From contig CP136064.1 in the NCBI GenBank assembly GCA_032622095.1, forward strand, positions 278,033,614-278,097,613: a stretch of 64,000 nt of DNA. The letters run 5' to 3'. The DNA comes from Siphonodentalium dalli (taxonomy: Eukaryota > Mollusca > Scaphopoda > Gadilida > Siphonodentaliidae). The translations under genes and the position numbers were made by a program. How positions within the stretch are numbered: the first letter of the stretch is position 1; each line of letters starts with the position of its first letter. Below are positions 1 to 12,089 of this stretch, piece by piece. The notes beneath the pieces are model-generated. The model was not told where the DNA came from. It made no database searches and saw only the letters and a program-made list of their open reading frames with translations.

Positions 1-800
1 GTATTATATCTGTCTTCAAACCATCTGGTAAAATAATCTATTGGCGGCATATACTACAATAGAACTTCATGGTGTTTGGACATATTATATTATTTGAAGT
101 TCAAACCAGGACATGCATTCGCATTATGCGGAACATGATATGAAAACGTCTGTCTTGAAAAACTCATCTATCCCATTATTAGGCTCAAAGATCTGACGGA
201 AAACAGATGACGGCACCTTGGAGGTGATAATTTTACCTAACATATGGACTTTTTGTCAATAAAAAGAATAATTTATGTATCAGTGGAAAAAATCCTGTCA
301 ACAGGACTGTATAATTTGCTCTGTTTTCCTCAGGGATTGGCTTTTACCTTGTAAAATATCTTTTGAAATTTGTCAAACAATCTGGTAAAATAGTCTGCTG
401 ATGGCATATACTACAATAGAAGTTCACAGTGTTTGGACGTTTTTTTTAATGAAGTACACACCAGGACATGCATTCCCATTATGTGGAACATGATATGAAA
501 ACGTCTGCCTTGCATAACTCATCTATCCCATTATTAGTCTCAAATATTTTACAGAAAATAGATGATGGCACCGAGGAAGTGATAATTTTACCTAACTTAG
601 GGAATTTTTGTGGATAAAAAGAATAATTTATGTAAAAAAAAACACTGACAATATGACTATATAATTTGTTCTATTTTCCTCTGGGATAGACTTATACCTT
701 GTAAAATATTGGCTGAAATTATATGTCTGTCTTCAAACCATCTGGTAAAAACGTCTGCTGACCGCCATATGGTACAATTGAAATTCAAGGTATTTGGACA
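1..800. repeat. 358-bp tandem repeat, about 2.2 copies
   Basis: The string tctggtaaaa recurs at 24, 381 and 741. The intervening sequence (gacatgcattcgcattatg, tcatctatcccattatta, taaaaagaataatttatgta) recurs with substitutions and small indels. The array is probably cut by the left end of the window. No coding sequence was seen. Confidence 0.85.
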
Positions 801-1159
801 TTTGTTGCTATTTTTTGCAAGGGAGATTTGATTTCTCTCTGCTGTTTTATTCAGTATGTCTCACATAGAAAAATGATAATCGCTGAGTGACGTCCTTAAA
901 AGTAAAAAGCGTGGTAGTTGAAATCGCGGAACAAATCAAACATAATAACAATGGCATAAATAAAATACACCTTTTGCAGCTGAGAGTACCAAATTTTCAA
1001 CATTCTTGGTATTGTGGTCTTAACCGTTCGCCAAAAGGCTCGTGGTTAAAACCACAATTCAACTCATGGTGAAAGTTTGGTATTCTCGGCTACTATAGGT
1101 GTATTATATCTGTATACATTGCATGGTCCAGCGTGGTGAGGAAAATTATTCACCTCTTT

Positions 1160-1875
1160 GCCCTGCCCTGTCCATATATAAAAGGGAGACAGCCATGTAA
1201 ATGTATTCCTGAAAGAAGTTACTTAATACAGAAAGCCATTAATAGAATCCCTCTAAAAAATTAGTGACTTCCACTTGAAGGAGCTGCTCCACTAAGGACG
1301 AGAAAATGACTTTCTATGTGAGTGCACATAGGCCAATATAAAGAAATTACCAGATTATCATCCAACTTTTTTTTAGGAAAATTGGGGCGAGCGGATTTAT
1401 ATCTAAATACTCATTGATGAGTAGTTCCCTTAGGAAATTTCAGATAACAAGTTCAACAACCGACCATAGGCCGTTTNNNNNNNNNNNNNNNNNNNNNNNN
1501 NNNNNNNNNNNNNNNNNNNNNNNNNNNNNNNNNNNNNNNNNNNNNNNNNNNNNNNNNNNNNNNNNNNNNNNNNNNNGCCCTGCCCTGTCCATATATAAAA
1601 GGGAGACAACCATGTAAATGTATTCCTGAAAGAAGTTACTTAATACAGAAAGCCATTAATAGAATCCCTCTAAAAAATTAGCGACTTCCGCTTGAAGGAG
1701 CTGCTCGACTAAGGACGAGAAATGACTTTCTATGTGAGTGCACATAGGCCAATATAAAGAAATTACTTTTTTTAGGAAAATTGGGGCGAGCGGATTTATA
1801 TCTAAATACTCAATGATGAGTAGTTCCCTTAGGAAATTTCAGATAACAAGTTCAACAACCGACCATAGGCCGTTT
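1160..1875. repeat. Direct duplication flanking the scaffold gap
   Basis: 1160-1476 and 1577-1875 align almost base for base, both from gccctgccctgtccatatat to accataggccgttt. They differ by a few substitutions and one short deletion near 1767. Either a true tandem duplication or two haplotype copies joined by the assembler. Confidence 0.9.
1477..1576. other. Scaffold gap, exactly 100 N
   Basis: A run of exactly 100 N, the conventional placeholder for a gap of unknown size. The sequence on both sides is nearly the same (see next entry). Confidence 0.99.
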
Positions 1876-1933
1876 GTTGAAGTTAATATCTGAACATTCC
1901 CCACCAATATATAAAAATCAATCAGTATTTGCA

Positions 1934-2177
1934 TTATCCCTTTTGAGTGCCAGGGGCCGATCTCATCGGCCCTAAACCTACAAAATAAGTCTGTTAAAGA
2001 ATATAAGAATAAATTATTAAAATTGTAAAAAATTGTAAAAAAAAAAAAAATGTTAGGCCAATGCATTCTCTTATATATGCGAGGCGACCTATGGTCGACT
2101 CGCATATATAAGAGAATGCATTGGCACAGGGTATATGGGTTGATACAAAAATCAACCTGGCACTCAAAGGGTTATAC
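1934..2177. mobile_element. R1a MITE (TTAACCCTTTGAGTGCC type) with hairpin
   Basis: Inverted ends ccctttTGAGTGCCAGG / CCTGGCACTCAaaggg, here flanked by ttat on both sides. It contains the palindrome ccaatgcattctcttatata ... tatataagagaatgcattgg. It lies inside older R1d-type sequence. Confidence 0.8.
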
Positions 2178-2239
2178 TTTGGTCTGTCTGTCGTCTGCTC
2201 GTTTTCCATGAGCACTTTTACAGCGAATAATAGACCCTT

Positions 2240-2340
2240 CCGATGTCCCATAGGGAGCCTCACATACATGTATATAAGAGAATGCATCGGCACAAGGTTT
2301 TCACAAAATATCAGGAAGCTCCAGTCAAGAACGTCTTAAG
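2240..2340. mobile_element. R1c MITE fragment
   Basis: Half element: hairpin remnant catagggagcctcacatac, gagaatgcatcggcac, then the R1c arm ttttcacaaaatatcaggaa. No far end seen. Confidence 0.6.
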
Positions 2341-2349
2341 GAAGGCACC

Positions 2350-2500
2350 ATAAATATGATCAGGAAGGGGTGAGAATGCGGTGAGGATGAGGTGAGAATG
2401 GGGTGATAATGGGGTGAGAAGGGGTGATAATGTAGAGGAAGGGGTGAGAAATTAGAGGAAGGGGTGAGAATGTAGAGGAAGGGGTGAGAATGTAGCATAT
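2350..2500. repeat. G-rich microsatellite-like array
   Basis: Irregular copies of ggggtgagaatgtagaggaa and ggggtgataat. Confidence 0.7.
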
Positions 2501-2628
2501 TTTTTATGTTGGCCTAATAAGTATGGAATCAAGTAGGAATTACTCGTAAAATCGTCCCTCATTACTCAACCGCAATCCCATTTGATAAGTCTAGACTCTG
2601 AGCTTCTACGGGAAACCTATGCTGTACT

Positions 2629-3212
2629 CAAGCCTTCAAATAGTATGTCTGTCATTTGCATAAATAGATCCCCCCAGAGGGCGAATTTAGTGATGCTACA
2701 GTAATGCCCTAAATAATCGACTCCTTAACGACAGCAGAATTATGGGTAATTTTTCAGGATTTAGTCGGAATTATGGCTTGTTGTCATTCATCGGAAAGCT
2801 CTCAGTGAGAGCTTTTTGTTGAATGGCAACAAGCCATATTTCCGACTAAAACCTGAAAAATTACCAATAATTCTACTGTCGTTAAGGAGTCGATTATTTA
2901 GGGCACTATTGTATCCCACACGGTGGGCTAGTGCCACAAATTCACCCTCTGGGAACCTCATTCCGCTGAGGCCTCAACTGCTATGTGAGACCTAGGAACA
3001 GATTGAAGTTCTCTAGTTGAAGTTGGTGATGTTCACCCATTAGTCACCTCAATTATGCATTTTATCTTCTGCAAATTAAGGGATATAAACTGAATAGAAG
3101 GGAAAATGTAACTAAAAACAATGTTAATTTGAGACTAGATACTTCCCAGAAGATGAGGCCTAAGCAGAATGAGGTCCCCAGAGGGTGAATTTGGTGATGC
3201 GAGCCCACTCTG
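2629..3212. mobile_element. R2 hairpin element interrupted by an R3 element
   Basis: Starts CAAGCCTTCAAATAGTATG, with palindromic blocks around ccagagggcgaatttagtga. The loop of the first block is split by the R3 at 2697-2913. The right end is lost where an R1e element begins at about 3213. Confidence 0.75.
2697..2913. mobile_element. R3 palindromic MITE (TA-flanked)
   Basis: Nearly perfect inverted repeat from TACAGTAATGCCCTAAATA to GGGCACTATTGTA, arms meeting at aaagctctcagtgagagctt. TA on both sides and a CAGT-type end fit a Tc1/mariner-mobilised MITE. Confidence 0.85.
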
Positions 3213-3600
3213 TTGGCATTCTCTTATATATGCGAGTCGTCCAAAGGTCGCCTCGCATATATAAGAGAATGCATTGGCCTAACAATTTTTTATCATTTTT
3301 TTTAAATAAATGTTTCTTACAATTTTTAGGACATAAAATAAAAAACATTCATTACCCTGCAGGGAGCCCCACACATATATAGAAGCATATAGAAGAGTGT
3401 CGTCTGCTCATGTTTGTCTGGGGCTCTGTATGGGTGAAATTCTAAAATTGTTAAAGAATACAAGAAAAAATTATTAGGCCAATGCATTCTCTTATATATG
3501 CGAGGCGACCTATGGTCAACTCGCATATATAAGAGAATGCATTGGCACAGGGTAAAAAAATCCCGACTTACGACTGGATTTGGTATGGCGGGTCACATAT
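3213..3600. mobile_element. R1e element with two hairpins
   Basis: Two copies of the atgcattctcttatatatgc hairpin separated by a body containing accctgcagggagccccaca and gtcgtctgctcatgtttgtc. It ends with cgactggatttggtatggcg. A reverse-oriented copy is at 33488-33882. Confidence 0.75.
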
Positions 3601-4047
3601 TATATTAAACGCATATCATAGAGAATTACTAGAACACCTTAATTGTGAGTCAAAGTTGTCAGACTGATTCTGATTGGACCAGTTATAAATGTGCCACTAA
3701 TTGTAGAGCAGATCGCAGCACAGATTGTCAAATGCTTCGGGCTTCTCCAATTAATGACAAAATTCCAGCATGCGTGGCAAGTGCAGCCAAGATAACAATT
3801 AAATGTCAAACGCTAATGGAGTATGTGTCAGGCTCGGATCATACAAACTGCAAGTCACACATTCATGAAAGTATAACAAATATCACTGTAATGAAGTACA
3901 GCAGAATATACACTCTAAACTTCAATTGTTTTGCTAGTGACAAGGTAGTGACATTGTCCCGGCTGAATCCATGTTCACAGTGGAGGTGTCATCTTTACTA
4001 TTCAAAAAATCACTTAATAGTTTTAAACTGGGTGTTATTTGTGTGAT
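3600..4047. other. Stretch with a 133-codon + strand ORF, no recognised gene
   Basis: The only non-repeat-looking content is an ORF at 3645-4046, cysteine-containing, matching no family I recognise. No splice sites or neighbours support it. Otherwise nothing seen. Confidence 0.3.
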
Positions 4048-4260
4048 CAAATGCCTCAAATAATCGACTCCTTAATCACAGCAGAATTATGGGTATTTTT
4101 TCAGGATATAGTCGGAAATATGGCGTGTTGACATTCATCGGAAAGCTCTCATTGAGAGCTTTCCGATGAATGGCAACAAGCTATATTTCGGACTCAATCC
4201 TGAAAAATTACCCATAATTCTACTGTGATTAAGGAGTCGATTATTTAGAGCATTACTGTA
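4048..4260. mobile_element. R3 palindromic MITE, left tip lost
   Basis: Arms aataatcgactccttaatca and tgattaaggagtcgattatt around ggaaagctctcattgagagc. The right end CATTACTGTA is intact, the left CAGTA is missing. Confidence 0.82.
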
Positions 4261-5180
4261 TATGCAGGAGAAGAACAATTAATGAAAGTCAAATCATCTT
4301 CGGAAATCGGTCCATGAATAGAGTTCCGGGACTTGGTGTTCTTACTCACTATATTAGTTTTATAATTTGGCTCCTGTGCTACACAATATGGGTCATAGAA
4401 TGTTGATGTTGGTGTGTTAATGGACAATTAAGCCATTGTTACTCCTTCCTGATAAGAGTCAATTTCTCAGCAATAACCAACAAGCCAAGTTAAGTGGTCA
4501 AATACATTAGAATTTTTGGCAATATTAGTTGAATGCTTCATTTCAGAGGGGTACTCCGGCTGACTGATCTTGCCAGTTTTATTCACTGACATAAGCACAC
4601 AATATGTATTTATTGTAGTTTGATTTACAATAAAGCATTTGGAACCATCCTCATAATTTTAATTCCCTTTTATTCGTCTGTTCCAGGTTTAATATACAAT
4701 GCTACTATTAATTGCCTTTTATTCCTCTGTTCCGGGTTTAATAGACAATGCTACTATTAAGTTCTAGAAATATAGCCTTAGATCATATTATGGAACATGA
4801 ACGCAGAATAAACATTGCGGTTTTGCCAAAGAAAATTACTGTTGCCATAAATTTGGTGCCAGACGCCCCATTGGGAGGATGTGTTTAATGGGAGGCATTA
4901 ATAGAGAATCAATTCATGGAACATTATACACACAGCTGGTTTGTCTGAAGAACATGGTCCCACCAGACGCTCCATTCAGAAAAACAGGCCTCTGAGAACC
5001 CTATATCATATACCGCTGGAGGTTGTTGACTTTATCACACCTATTCTCACCCTTAGTCTGCGAGTTCCCGTGATGTTACAATATGAGTTACGATATGAGG
5101 GACTATGAGTTACGATATGAGGGACTATATGGTGAAATTTCAGAAAACAAAAAAGAAGTTGACATAGATATCCAAGTTAA
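4261..5180. other. Unassigned AT-rich stretch
   Basis: No exon recognised. Contains a short direct repeat (ttgccttttattcctctgtt, 4665-4760) and a doubled tgagttacgatatgagggac at 5088-5127. Confidence 0.5.
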
Positions 5181-5204
5181 ACTTTCAGAAATGGTAGGGT
5201 GAAT

Positions 5205-6090
5205 GGGGATTGCCTGATGGTAGGGGTGGGGATTGCCTGATGGTAGGGGTGGGAATTGCCTGATGGTAGGGCGGTGGGAACTGCATGATGGTATTGCGTG
5301 GGGACTGTGTGATGATAGGGTGGGTACTGTGTGATGGTAGGGGTGGGGATTGCCTGATGGTAGGGGTGGGAATTGCCTGATGGTAGGGCGGTGGGAACTG
5401 CATGATGGTAGTGCGTGGGGACTGTGTGATGATAGGGTGGGTACTGTGTGATGGTACGGGTGGGGATTGCCTGATGGTAGGGGGTGGGGATTGCCTGATG
5501 ATAGGGGTCGGAATTGCCTGATGGTAGGGGTGGGAATTGCCTGATGGTAGGGCGGTGGGAACTGCATGATGGTAGTGCGTGGGGACTGTGTGATGATAGG
5601 GTGGGTACTGTGTGATGGTACGGGTGGGGATTGCCTGATGGTATGGGGTGGGGATTGCCTGATGGTAGGGGGGTGGGAACTGCATGATGGTAGTGCGTGT
5701 CGACTGCGTGATGATAGGGTGGGTACTGTGTGATGATATGGGTGAGGATTGCATGATGGTAGGGGGTGGGGATTGCATGATGGTAGGGGTGGGAACTGCA
5801 TGATGGTAGTTTGTGTGGACTGTGTGATGATAGGGTGGGTACTGTGTGATGGTACGGGTGGGGATTGCCTGATGGTAGGGGGTGGGGATTGCCTGATGAT
5901 AGGGGTGGGAATTGCCTGATGGTAGGGGTGGGAATTGCCTGATGGTAGGGGTGGGAACTGCATGATGGTAGTGCGTGATGATAGGGTGGGTACTGTGTGA
6001 TGTTACGGGTGGGGATTGCATGATGATAGGGGGTGGGGACTGCGTGTTGGTAGGGAGTGGGCATTGTGTGATGGTAGGTGCTGGTACTGC
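5205..6090. repeat. Minisatellite, roughly 24-27-bp units
   Basis: Units such as gggattgcctgatggtaggg alternate with ggaactgcatgatggtag and gtactgtgtgatggtac in a higher-order pattern. All three minus frames are open across it for about 290-320 codons, giving repetitive His/Pro/Ser peptides. That is a by-product of a repeat lacking stop triplets. Confidence 0.92.
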
Positions 6091-6423
6091 AATCATGTTT
6101 GTACCCATCACAGCTTTAAACGAGACTATGATATATATTAATATACATAACATTATAATATATAGAAACCAATTTTATTCATGTTATACATACGGTTTAT
6201 ATACAAGTAATGTTACACTATTTTGTGTAACATTGCACGGTCAGCATGTATATGAATGTTATTATTACCTGTCCATAGGTTTCATAGATTGTATTTGTTG
6301 TTACAGTATCATACTTATGACCCCACCACTATTGAATGCGCAGTAAAAATGAATTCAAAAATAAATTTAAATTTGCATTGCATGCATGATCTCAAATTTG
6401 TGCACTTATTTAGGTGCGCAAAA

Positions 6424-6688
6424 TTTAGCCCTTCCATAACTGGAAATTCATGAAATTTTGTGAAAATCCTGTGCCAATGCACTATCTTATATATGCGAGT
6501 CTCCCATAGGGAGCCTCGCATATATAAGAGAATACATTGGCCTAAACAATATTTACATTGACCTTGTAAGCCAGTGCATTCTCTTTTATATGTAAGGCTT
6601 CCAATGGAGAGCCTTGCATATATAAGAGAATGCATTGGCACAAGATCTTAATGCTGCACCAGCTCATCACCCGTCATGAAAGGGTTAA
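6424..6688. mobile_element. R1c MITE with two hairpins
   Basis: From ttagCCCTTCCATAAC to CATGAAAGGGttaa, with two tatatgcgagtctcccatag-type hairpins and the internal arm atgctgcaccagctc. Confidence 0.8.
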
Positions 6689-7159
6689 ACCCATGTTAAT
6701 TTCAAGTCCAGTGAAACAACAAATATGCGGCAAGTCGCGGCTTAACAATTTATTGATTTACAAAATACTCAAGACCCTGAGATTCCGCTGAAGCCCAAAC
6801 TGAGACCTGCTTCATGTATGATACTTACCGAAGTCAATCATAAAGCGAGGTGTAGATATTGCATGGTGGTCCATCACAGTTGTCATATTGGACCTATGTT
6901 TAGCAGCTGCTAATCTGATTTGTCTGACTGACTTCTTGGATTACTGCTCAAAGTGGAATGACAGTGACAGGTCTGCATTAAACATTAATAACCAGTCTGT
7001 CATTCTTTGGATGTTTGTCCTTAGTGCATATAGTGTCAGTACAAGGACACCCATCCGGTCCATCGTCAGTATACAGGCACCCTGTAAAAACCTCCATCCG
7101 GGGGGTGGGGGGGGGGTGTGGCTATGCTCCAACCCCCTTCCCTGGTCTAACTTTGGAGA

Positions 7160-7500
7160 TAATTATACCCCTCCTAATGAAGTTATGGGGCGAGGTAGGT
7201 GGTAATCGCTTGTCCGTCTCTGTCCGTAGATGCAACTTTGTCTATACTTGTATTCCTACATTTTTCTGTCTATGTTTTGAAAAACTTGGCACAGATATTT
7301 AGTACCATGGGAACCTGTGCACCTATCCATCTGACTTTTTTTCAGTGGAGTTTTCCCCCATTTTGACTTAAGAACTTTTTCGAAACATACATATAATATG
7401 TGCATCTGCGATTATGACTTGTTTTAACTTTTTTTTGTGGAGTTGACTTAGAAATTTGTCGCAATATGTATAATATTGTCCGAGATTATATTCCTTGTAT
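7160..7500. repeat. R6 dispersed repeat (GTCCGTC type), partial
   Basis: Contains cttgtccgtctctgtccgta, atttagtaccatgggaacct and ttcgaaacatacat, the same modules as at 39511-40282. Preceded by a G-run next to a cccccttcc stretch. Confidence 0.7.
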
Positions 7501-7541
7501 ATTGTTTTTCGTTAAACAAATGTTAATATAGCCATACATCC

Positions 7542-7907
7542 TTAACCCTTCCATGACCGGAGCTTCCTGATATTTTGCGAAAACCCTGTGCCAATGAATT
7601 CTTTAATATATGCAAGTCTCCCACAGGAAATATAGAGAATTCACTGGCTTACAAGGTTAATGTGAATATGGTTAAGCCAATGTATTCTCTTATATATGCG
7701 AGGCTCCCTTTTGGGAGATTCGCATATATAAGAGAATTCATTGCCACAGGGTTTTTGCAAAATTTCAATATTTACCTTGACATTGTAAGCCAGTGCATTC
7801 TCTTATATATGCAAGGCTTCCTTTGGGAGACTCGCATATATAAGAGAATGCTTTGGCACACGATCTTTAATGCTGCACCAGCGCAGCTCCCATCATGAAA
7901 GGGTTAA
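7542..7907. mobile_element. R1c MITE, full length, three hairpins
   Basis: TTAA at both ends, inverted tips CCCTTCCATGA / TCATGAAAGGG, and three hairpin modules. The internal arm atgctgcaccagcgcagctc is typical of the subfamily. Confidence 0.88.
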
Positions 7908-9028
7908 GTGATTACCGAAGATAACAAGGGATTGGGACTTATCCATGATTTCTCACACCGGATAGTTCAATTTGATAACTCCCTATGTCATTAGTATGGA
8001 TATAATGTTCACACTGTGCAGATAATAAGATACACCATGCCAGCTCGATCCCCACCCACTTGGTTCATCATAGACCACAGTATAAACAGAAATGGTTTAC
8101 AATGGTCTCTGGAAGATGTTTTAGTGGGCGATTAATTGATGAGTTTCAGTCGTTTGACAGGGGTTCCGGAAGCAAGGGACACAGGACTTCTTGAATAGAA
8201 CATGCAAATGAGTCGAGTTATGTTGAACATAAATTCTGAAAAGAATAAATATGAACATTAATCAAACAGTATTATTTGTCAAGTTTGAGCTAGCGTCCGT
8301 CAACAATTCCTTCAGTCCACCCTAAAGGCCACTTTGGGGGTGACCAATAGATGGGCGCCATCAATTTATTCCAAAATTTGTTTTAAAAAATTCCCACCAT
8401 TTTTGATTTTACATTTAACTTCAACGACACACTTAAGTACAGCCCACATTTATTGGAGACAAGTGATTAGGATCACCTCCGAATGGTAGCTATCGAAAAA
8501 TTTGACATCATGAATTTTGCTCTAGCTTTGCATGACTAAAGCCGTACACCATACAGGCCACATCCCTCATCCGATTGTCACCCAAACTTCATACGGATCT
8601 TCGGGGTGACCACTAGATGGGAGCTATTGAATTTTTCCAAATCTCTGCCAGCAGCCTTATTGGATTATACTCTTGCGTGACTAAATCCTTCCTCGTACTT
8701 TCGGATATACAATATGTTTGCTTTAATACTCAAGAATTTCTTACCTTTATAGGAGAACACATGCATGGTTATAGGCTTCTGATTGCATGGTTAATTAGTT
8801 GCTGATTTACTTTTAATTTATACTCAAGTCAAGCTTAAAGTTATGACAGCCATTATACTCTTGATAGTAGATTTTATTGTTCCCAGCATATGTCGCTTCT
8901 AAAGATGAAACACATGGGGATAGATTTTTAGGTGAGATTTTAAAGCTGATGTTTCAATTTCGACTTCAGGCCTCATTTATCTAAAGGTTCATAAACATTT
9001 ACTGTTATCAAAGCATAATGGATGGGGG
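7908..9028. other. Unassigned stretch with an internal imperfect repeat
   Basis: No exon recognised. The string gggtgaccaatagatgggcg at about 8338 recurs as gggtgaccactagatgggag at about 8608, suggesting an old dispersed repeat. Confidence 0.45.
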
Positions 9029-9775
9029 CTCTGGTCCCTATATGCATCACCCAGGCCCAGAGTAATATGTTTTTCAATCATAGATGAAAGGCTTTAGTAA
9101 CGCCAGATGTTCTGTGGCGTTTGTTTCTGCTTTGGGGTTAATCCATGCAGAATTGACGTTATTTTAATTATAGGAATTTTACCTTGGAACTTCATTGATC
9201 CATATAATTCTATCATAAAAGAAATAATTGACCCAAAGAGAAGCAGTGATAATTTAAAACATATAACCCACAGCCTCCATACCAATACACAATTACTGTA
9301 GGCCATACTAAGTCTCATATTATTTTATCTAAGAATTAATCATTTACTTTACATGTTGCTGGTTGTGATTTCTATCGGAAACTTTTAGTGTTTTGTATTG
9401 TTGATGTCAGAAGTCACAAATTGCATGTCTCAATGTACGAAAGTTAGAATTTCCAGATTTGGGTAAAATGTTGGGATTGTTCTAAAATTTGTAAAATACT
9501 ATCTATGCATAAGGGTACATTTGTAAATATTTCTGCTTTGCTCCCTATATATGCACCACCCAGCCCGGAGTCAAATGTTTTTTAATCATAGATGAATGGC
9601 TGCAGAACACTAGAATTTTACCTTGGAACTTGTTTGATCCATATAATTCTATCATATACAAAAATTGACCCAAAGGAGAAGCATGGTTGATTTGAAACAT
9701 ATAACCCACAGCCCCCTTACCAATACACAATTAGGCAAAACGAAGTCTCATATTCATTTCTCTGAGAATTGCTAA
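9029..9775. repeat. Pair of direct repeats, about 240-300 bp
   Basis: 9029-9343 and 9538-9772 share ccctatatgcatcacccagg-type starts, accttggaacttcattgatc, aattgacccaaagagaagca and cataacccacagcc-like stretches with moderate divergence. Confidence 0.8.
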
Positions 9776-9830
9776 CACATGTGGCTAGTTGACCAGTGGT
9801 TGTTGATTTGTATTCTTAGCTACAGTAATG

Positions 9831-10037
9831 CCTTAAGTAATCGACCCCTTAACCACAGCAGAATTATGGGTAACTTATCAGGATTTTGTCAGAAATATGG
9901 CTTGTTGTCATTCATCGGAAAGCTCTCACTGAGAGCTTTCCGATGAATGGCAACAAGCCATATTTCCAACTAGATCCTGAAAAGTTACCCATAATTCTGC
10001 TGTGGTTAAGGGGTCGATTATTTAGGGCATTACTGTA
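9831..10037. mobile_element. R3 palindromic MITE, intact
   Basis: TACAGTAATGCC ... GGGCATTACTGTA with arms meeting at gctctcactgagagc. TA on both sides. Confidence 0.9.
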
Positions 10038-10349
10038 CCATGACTTTGATTAGGGGTTCCAGCCACTCTGACAGTCTCTGTTTGTCTGTCTGTCTGTCCT
10101 AAAAAGTTCCCTACAATTGCTAATCTTATGCCCTTTGTACATGAGTTATATTTTCAGACTGGAAATTTGGTTGGAATTATTCTCAAAATGATGTCCAGTT
10201 TTGTTAAATTTTGATATATTCGTACCACACCCCTCATCTTGGTTGTGGACAGGTAGGATTCACTGAGTGACAAAATGATTACATGTACATGTGTATTATG
10301 AGAAACATAAGTATGGTTTGGTGATAACTTTTACTCACTATAAATTTGG

Positions 10350-10490
10350 TGATGCCTGGTTGCCATGCCCTCCCCTCCCCATCTCCCACTGTCTGCCTGG
10401 TTGTCATGCCCCTCCCCCTCCCCATCTCCCACCGTTTGCCTGGTTGCCATGCCCCTCCCCCTCCCCATCTCCCACTGTCTTGGTGGATAG
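10350..10490. repeat. 43-bp tandem repeat, three copies
   Basis: Copies of tggttgccatgcccctcccc followed by ctccccatctcccac. Confidence 0.85.
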
Positions 10491-10499
10491 TTGGGGACT

Positions 10500-11610
10500 G
10501 CCAGGATATTGAATAGGATTCTGTGATGATCATGAGAAACGTAAATATGACTTGGTGCTTCCTCCTAGTCTACGTTATACCCCAGCTGTGATGTGTTTTA
10601 TAAACAGCTTAATTGGACCAGAATTAATGACAAAATGACTGCAGGATTTCACCTTCCCTCAACGCTAAGCTGTATTTATCGGCATTTAAGTGTAGCAAAA
10701 TTACGCCCCCTATAGATGGGAAAACAGTTATCGATGAATATGTAAGGGATATTTCCAACCAGCAGAACAGGATATCAAAGCGAGCAAATTTGCGGAGCAC
10801 CTGGAACCTACAGGTAAAGCGTTCCCACCTGTTCCGGCTAATTAGGGGCCCCTTGCGGGAGGATGATGGTAATTTGTAACAGAGCCTCTCTGGGAGCGAG
10901 TCTTTCATGCTGTGTCGAGCATGGGAATATTTCATACACACTGGTATCAGGCCAAAATAAAATGGACGCTTGTTTCTGGTAAACTGCCAGCCCCCAACTC
11001 AAATGTCTACGAATTAGGCCATTATAAAATGGATGCATGGTTTCGATAAGCGACCCACCCAAAAATTCACGATTTTTTTCACTTACTTCATCTTCACTAA
11101 AGATTTTAGTTTTTTTATGACATCGTCTATTCTTTAGGCATTAACCCTTTGACGAGTGAGTATGTCATATATGACATTATATCCATGGGTGAGGAGAATT
11201 CATTTTGCATAGAGAAGTTAAAATGAATAACCACCCCAATTTATTTTGGACTCATATCCAGAAACACGGATCCATTTTATTTTGGCCTTAGTTCTGCGGA
11301 AGTATCCAGCTAAATGTGATGAGACAATTTCTCATGAAATTTAATTAGGTTATATTCATTACACCTGTCCAAACATCAAAGGGTCCATGACTCATTAAGG
11401 ATTATCCTGAGATAAATCCTGCATGCTCCCAGTCAATCTGTGTCTAATGATATCATGCTGGGTTTGCTCTTTCAGCTTAAAGTATAACCTACAATAATCC
11501 ACCAAAAGAACTGGCATCATGGTTTACCGGATATTGATTATGTTGCTTGTTCTTCACATAATCAAGGTCATCGAAAACAGCCAAAGGGCAGAATTTTGAG
11601 AGTCTAGCTC
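10500..11610. other. Unassigned stretch upstream of the first visible exon
   Basis: No exon or LIM-type Cys pattern recognised. It includes an R1-like tip ttaaccctttgacgagtgag at about 11143. Confidence 0.4.
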
Positions 11611-11614
11611 GTAG

Positions 11615-12017
11615 TTACCCTTCCACAAGCCTTGAAATAGTGTGCCTGTCATTTGCAGAATGAGGTCCCCAGAGGGTGAATTTAGTGATGCTACCCCGCT
11701 ATGCGGGGTAGCATCACTAAATTCACCCTCTGGGGACCTCATTCTGCAAATGACAGACACCCTATTTCAAGGCTTGCCCTTCCATGACCGTGGCTTCCTG
11801 AAATTTTGCAAAAACTCTGTGATGTATTCTCTTATATATGTGAGTCTCCCATAAGGAGAGAATATACATTGGCCTGACAATATTTACCTTGACCTTGTAA
11901 ACCAGTGCATTCTCTATATATGCGAGGCTTCCTATGGGAGACTCGAATATATAAGAGTATACACTGGCACACAATCTTTAATGCTGCACAGCGCAGCTCC
12001 TTACATGAAAGGGTTAA
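11615..12017. mobile_element. R1c MITE carrying a nested R2 element
   Basis: Left tip TTACCCTTCCA is at 11615-11625. An R2 element follows, then the R1c resumes CCCTTCCATGACCG at 11777 and ends CATGAAAGGGTTAA at 12017. Confidence 0.85.
11626..11776. mobile_element. R2 hairpin element with perfect 8-bp target duplication
   Basis: CAAGCCTTGAAATAGTGTGC to ACACCCTATTTCAAGGCTTG, one long palindrome of about 150 bp. The flanking 8-mer CCCTTCCA occurs at 11618-11625 and 11777-11784. Confidence 0.92.
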
Positions 12018-12089
12018 AATAGATTTATACATTTCAGGACAATGTACCTTGGATTTTTCTTGCACACAGGGGCAATATGTTCCCTCTCC

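Noticed and set aside
3645-4046. 133-codon ORF with several cysteines as a LIM or secreted-protein exon
   Set aside because: The cysteine spacing does not fit LIM, and no splice sites or signal peptide support it.
5103-6153. Three long overlapping minus-strand ORFs rich in His, Pro and Ser
   Set aside because: They coincide with a minisatellite that happens to lack stops in all three frames. The peptides are simple repeats and end at the array edges.
11554-11854. Many short ORFs reading [11 protein letters not shown] or similar, here and elsewhere
   Set aside because: They are translations of R2 palindrome arms and appear on both strands.
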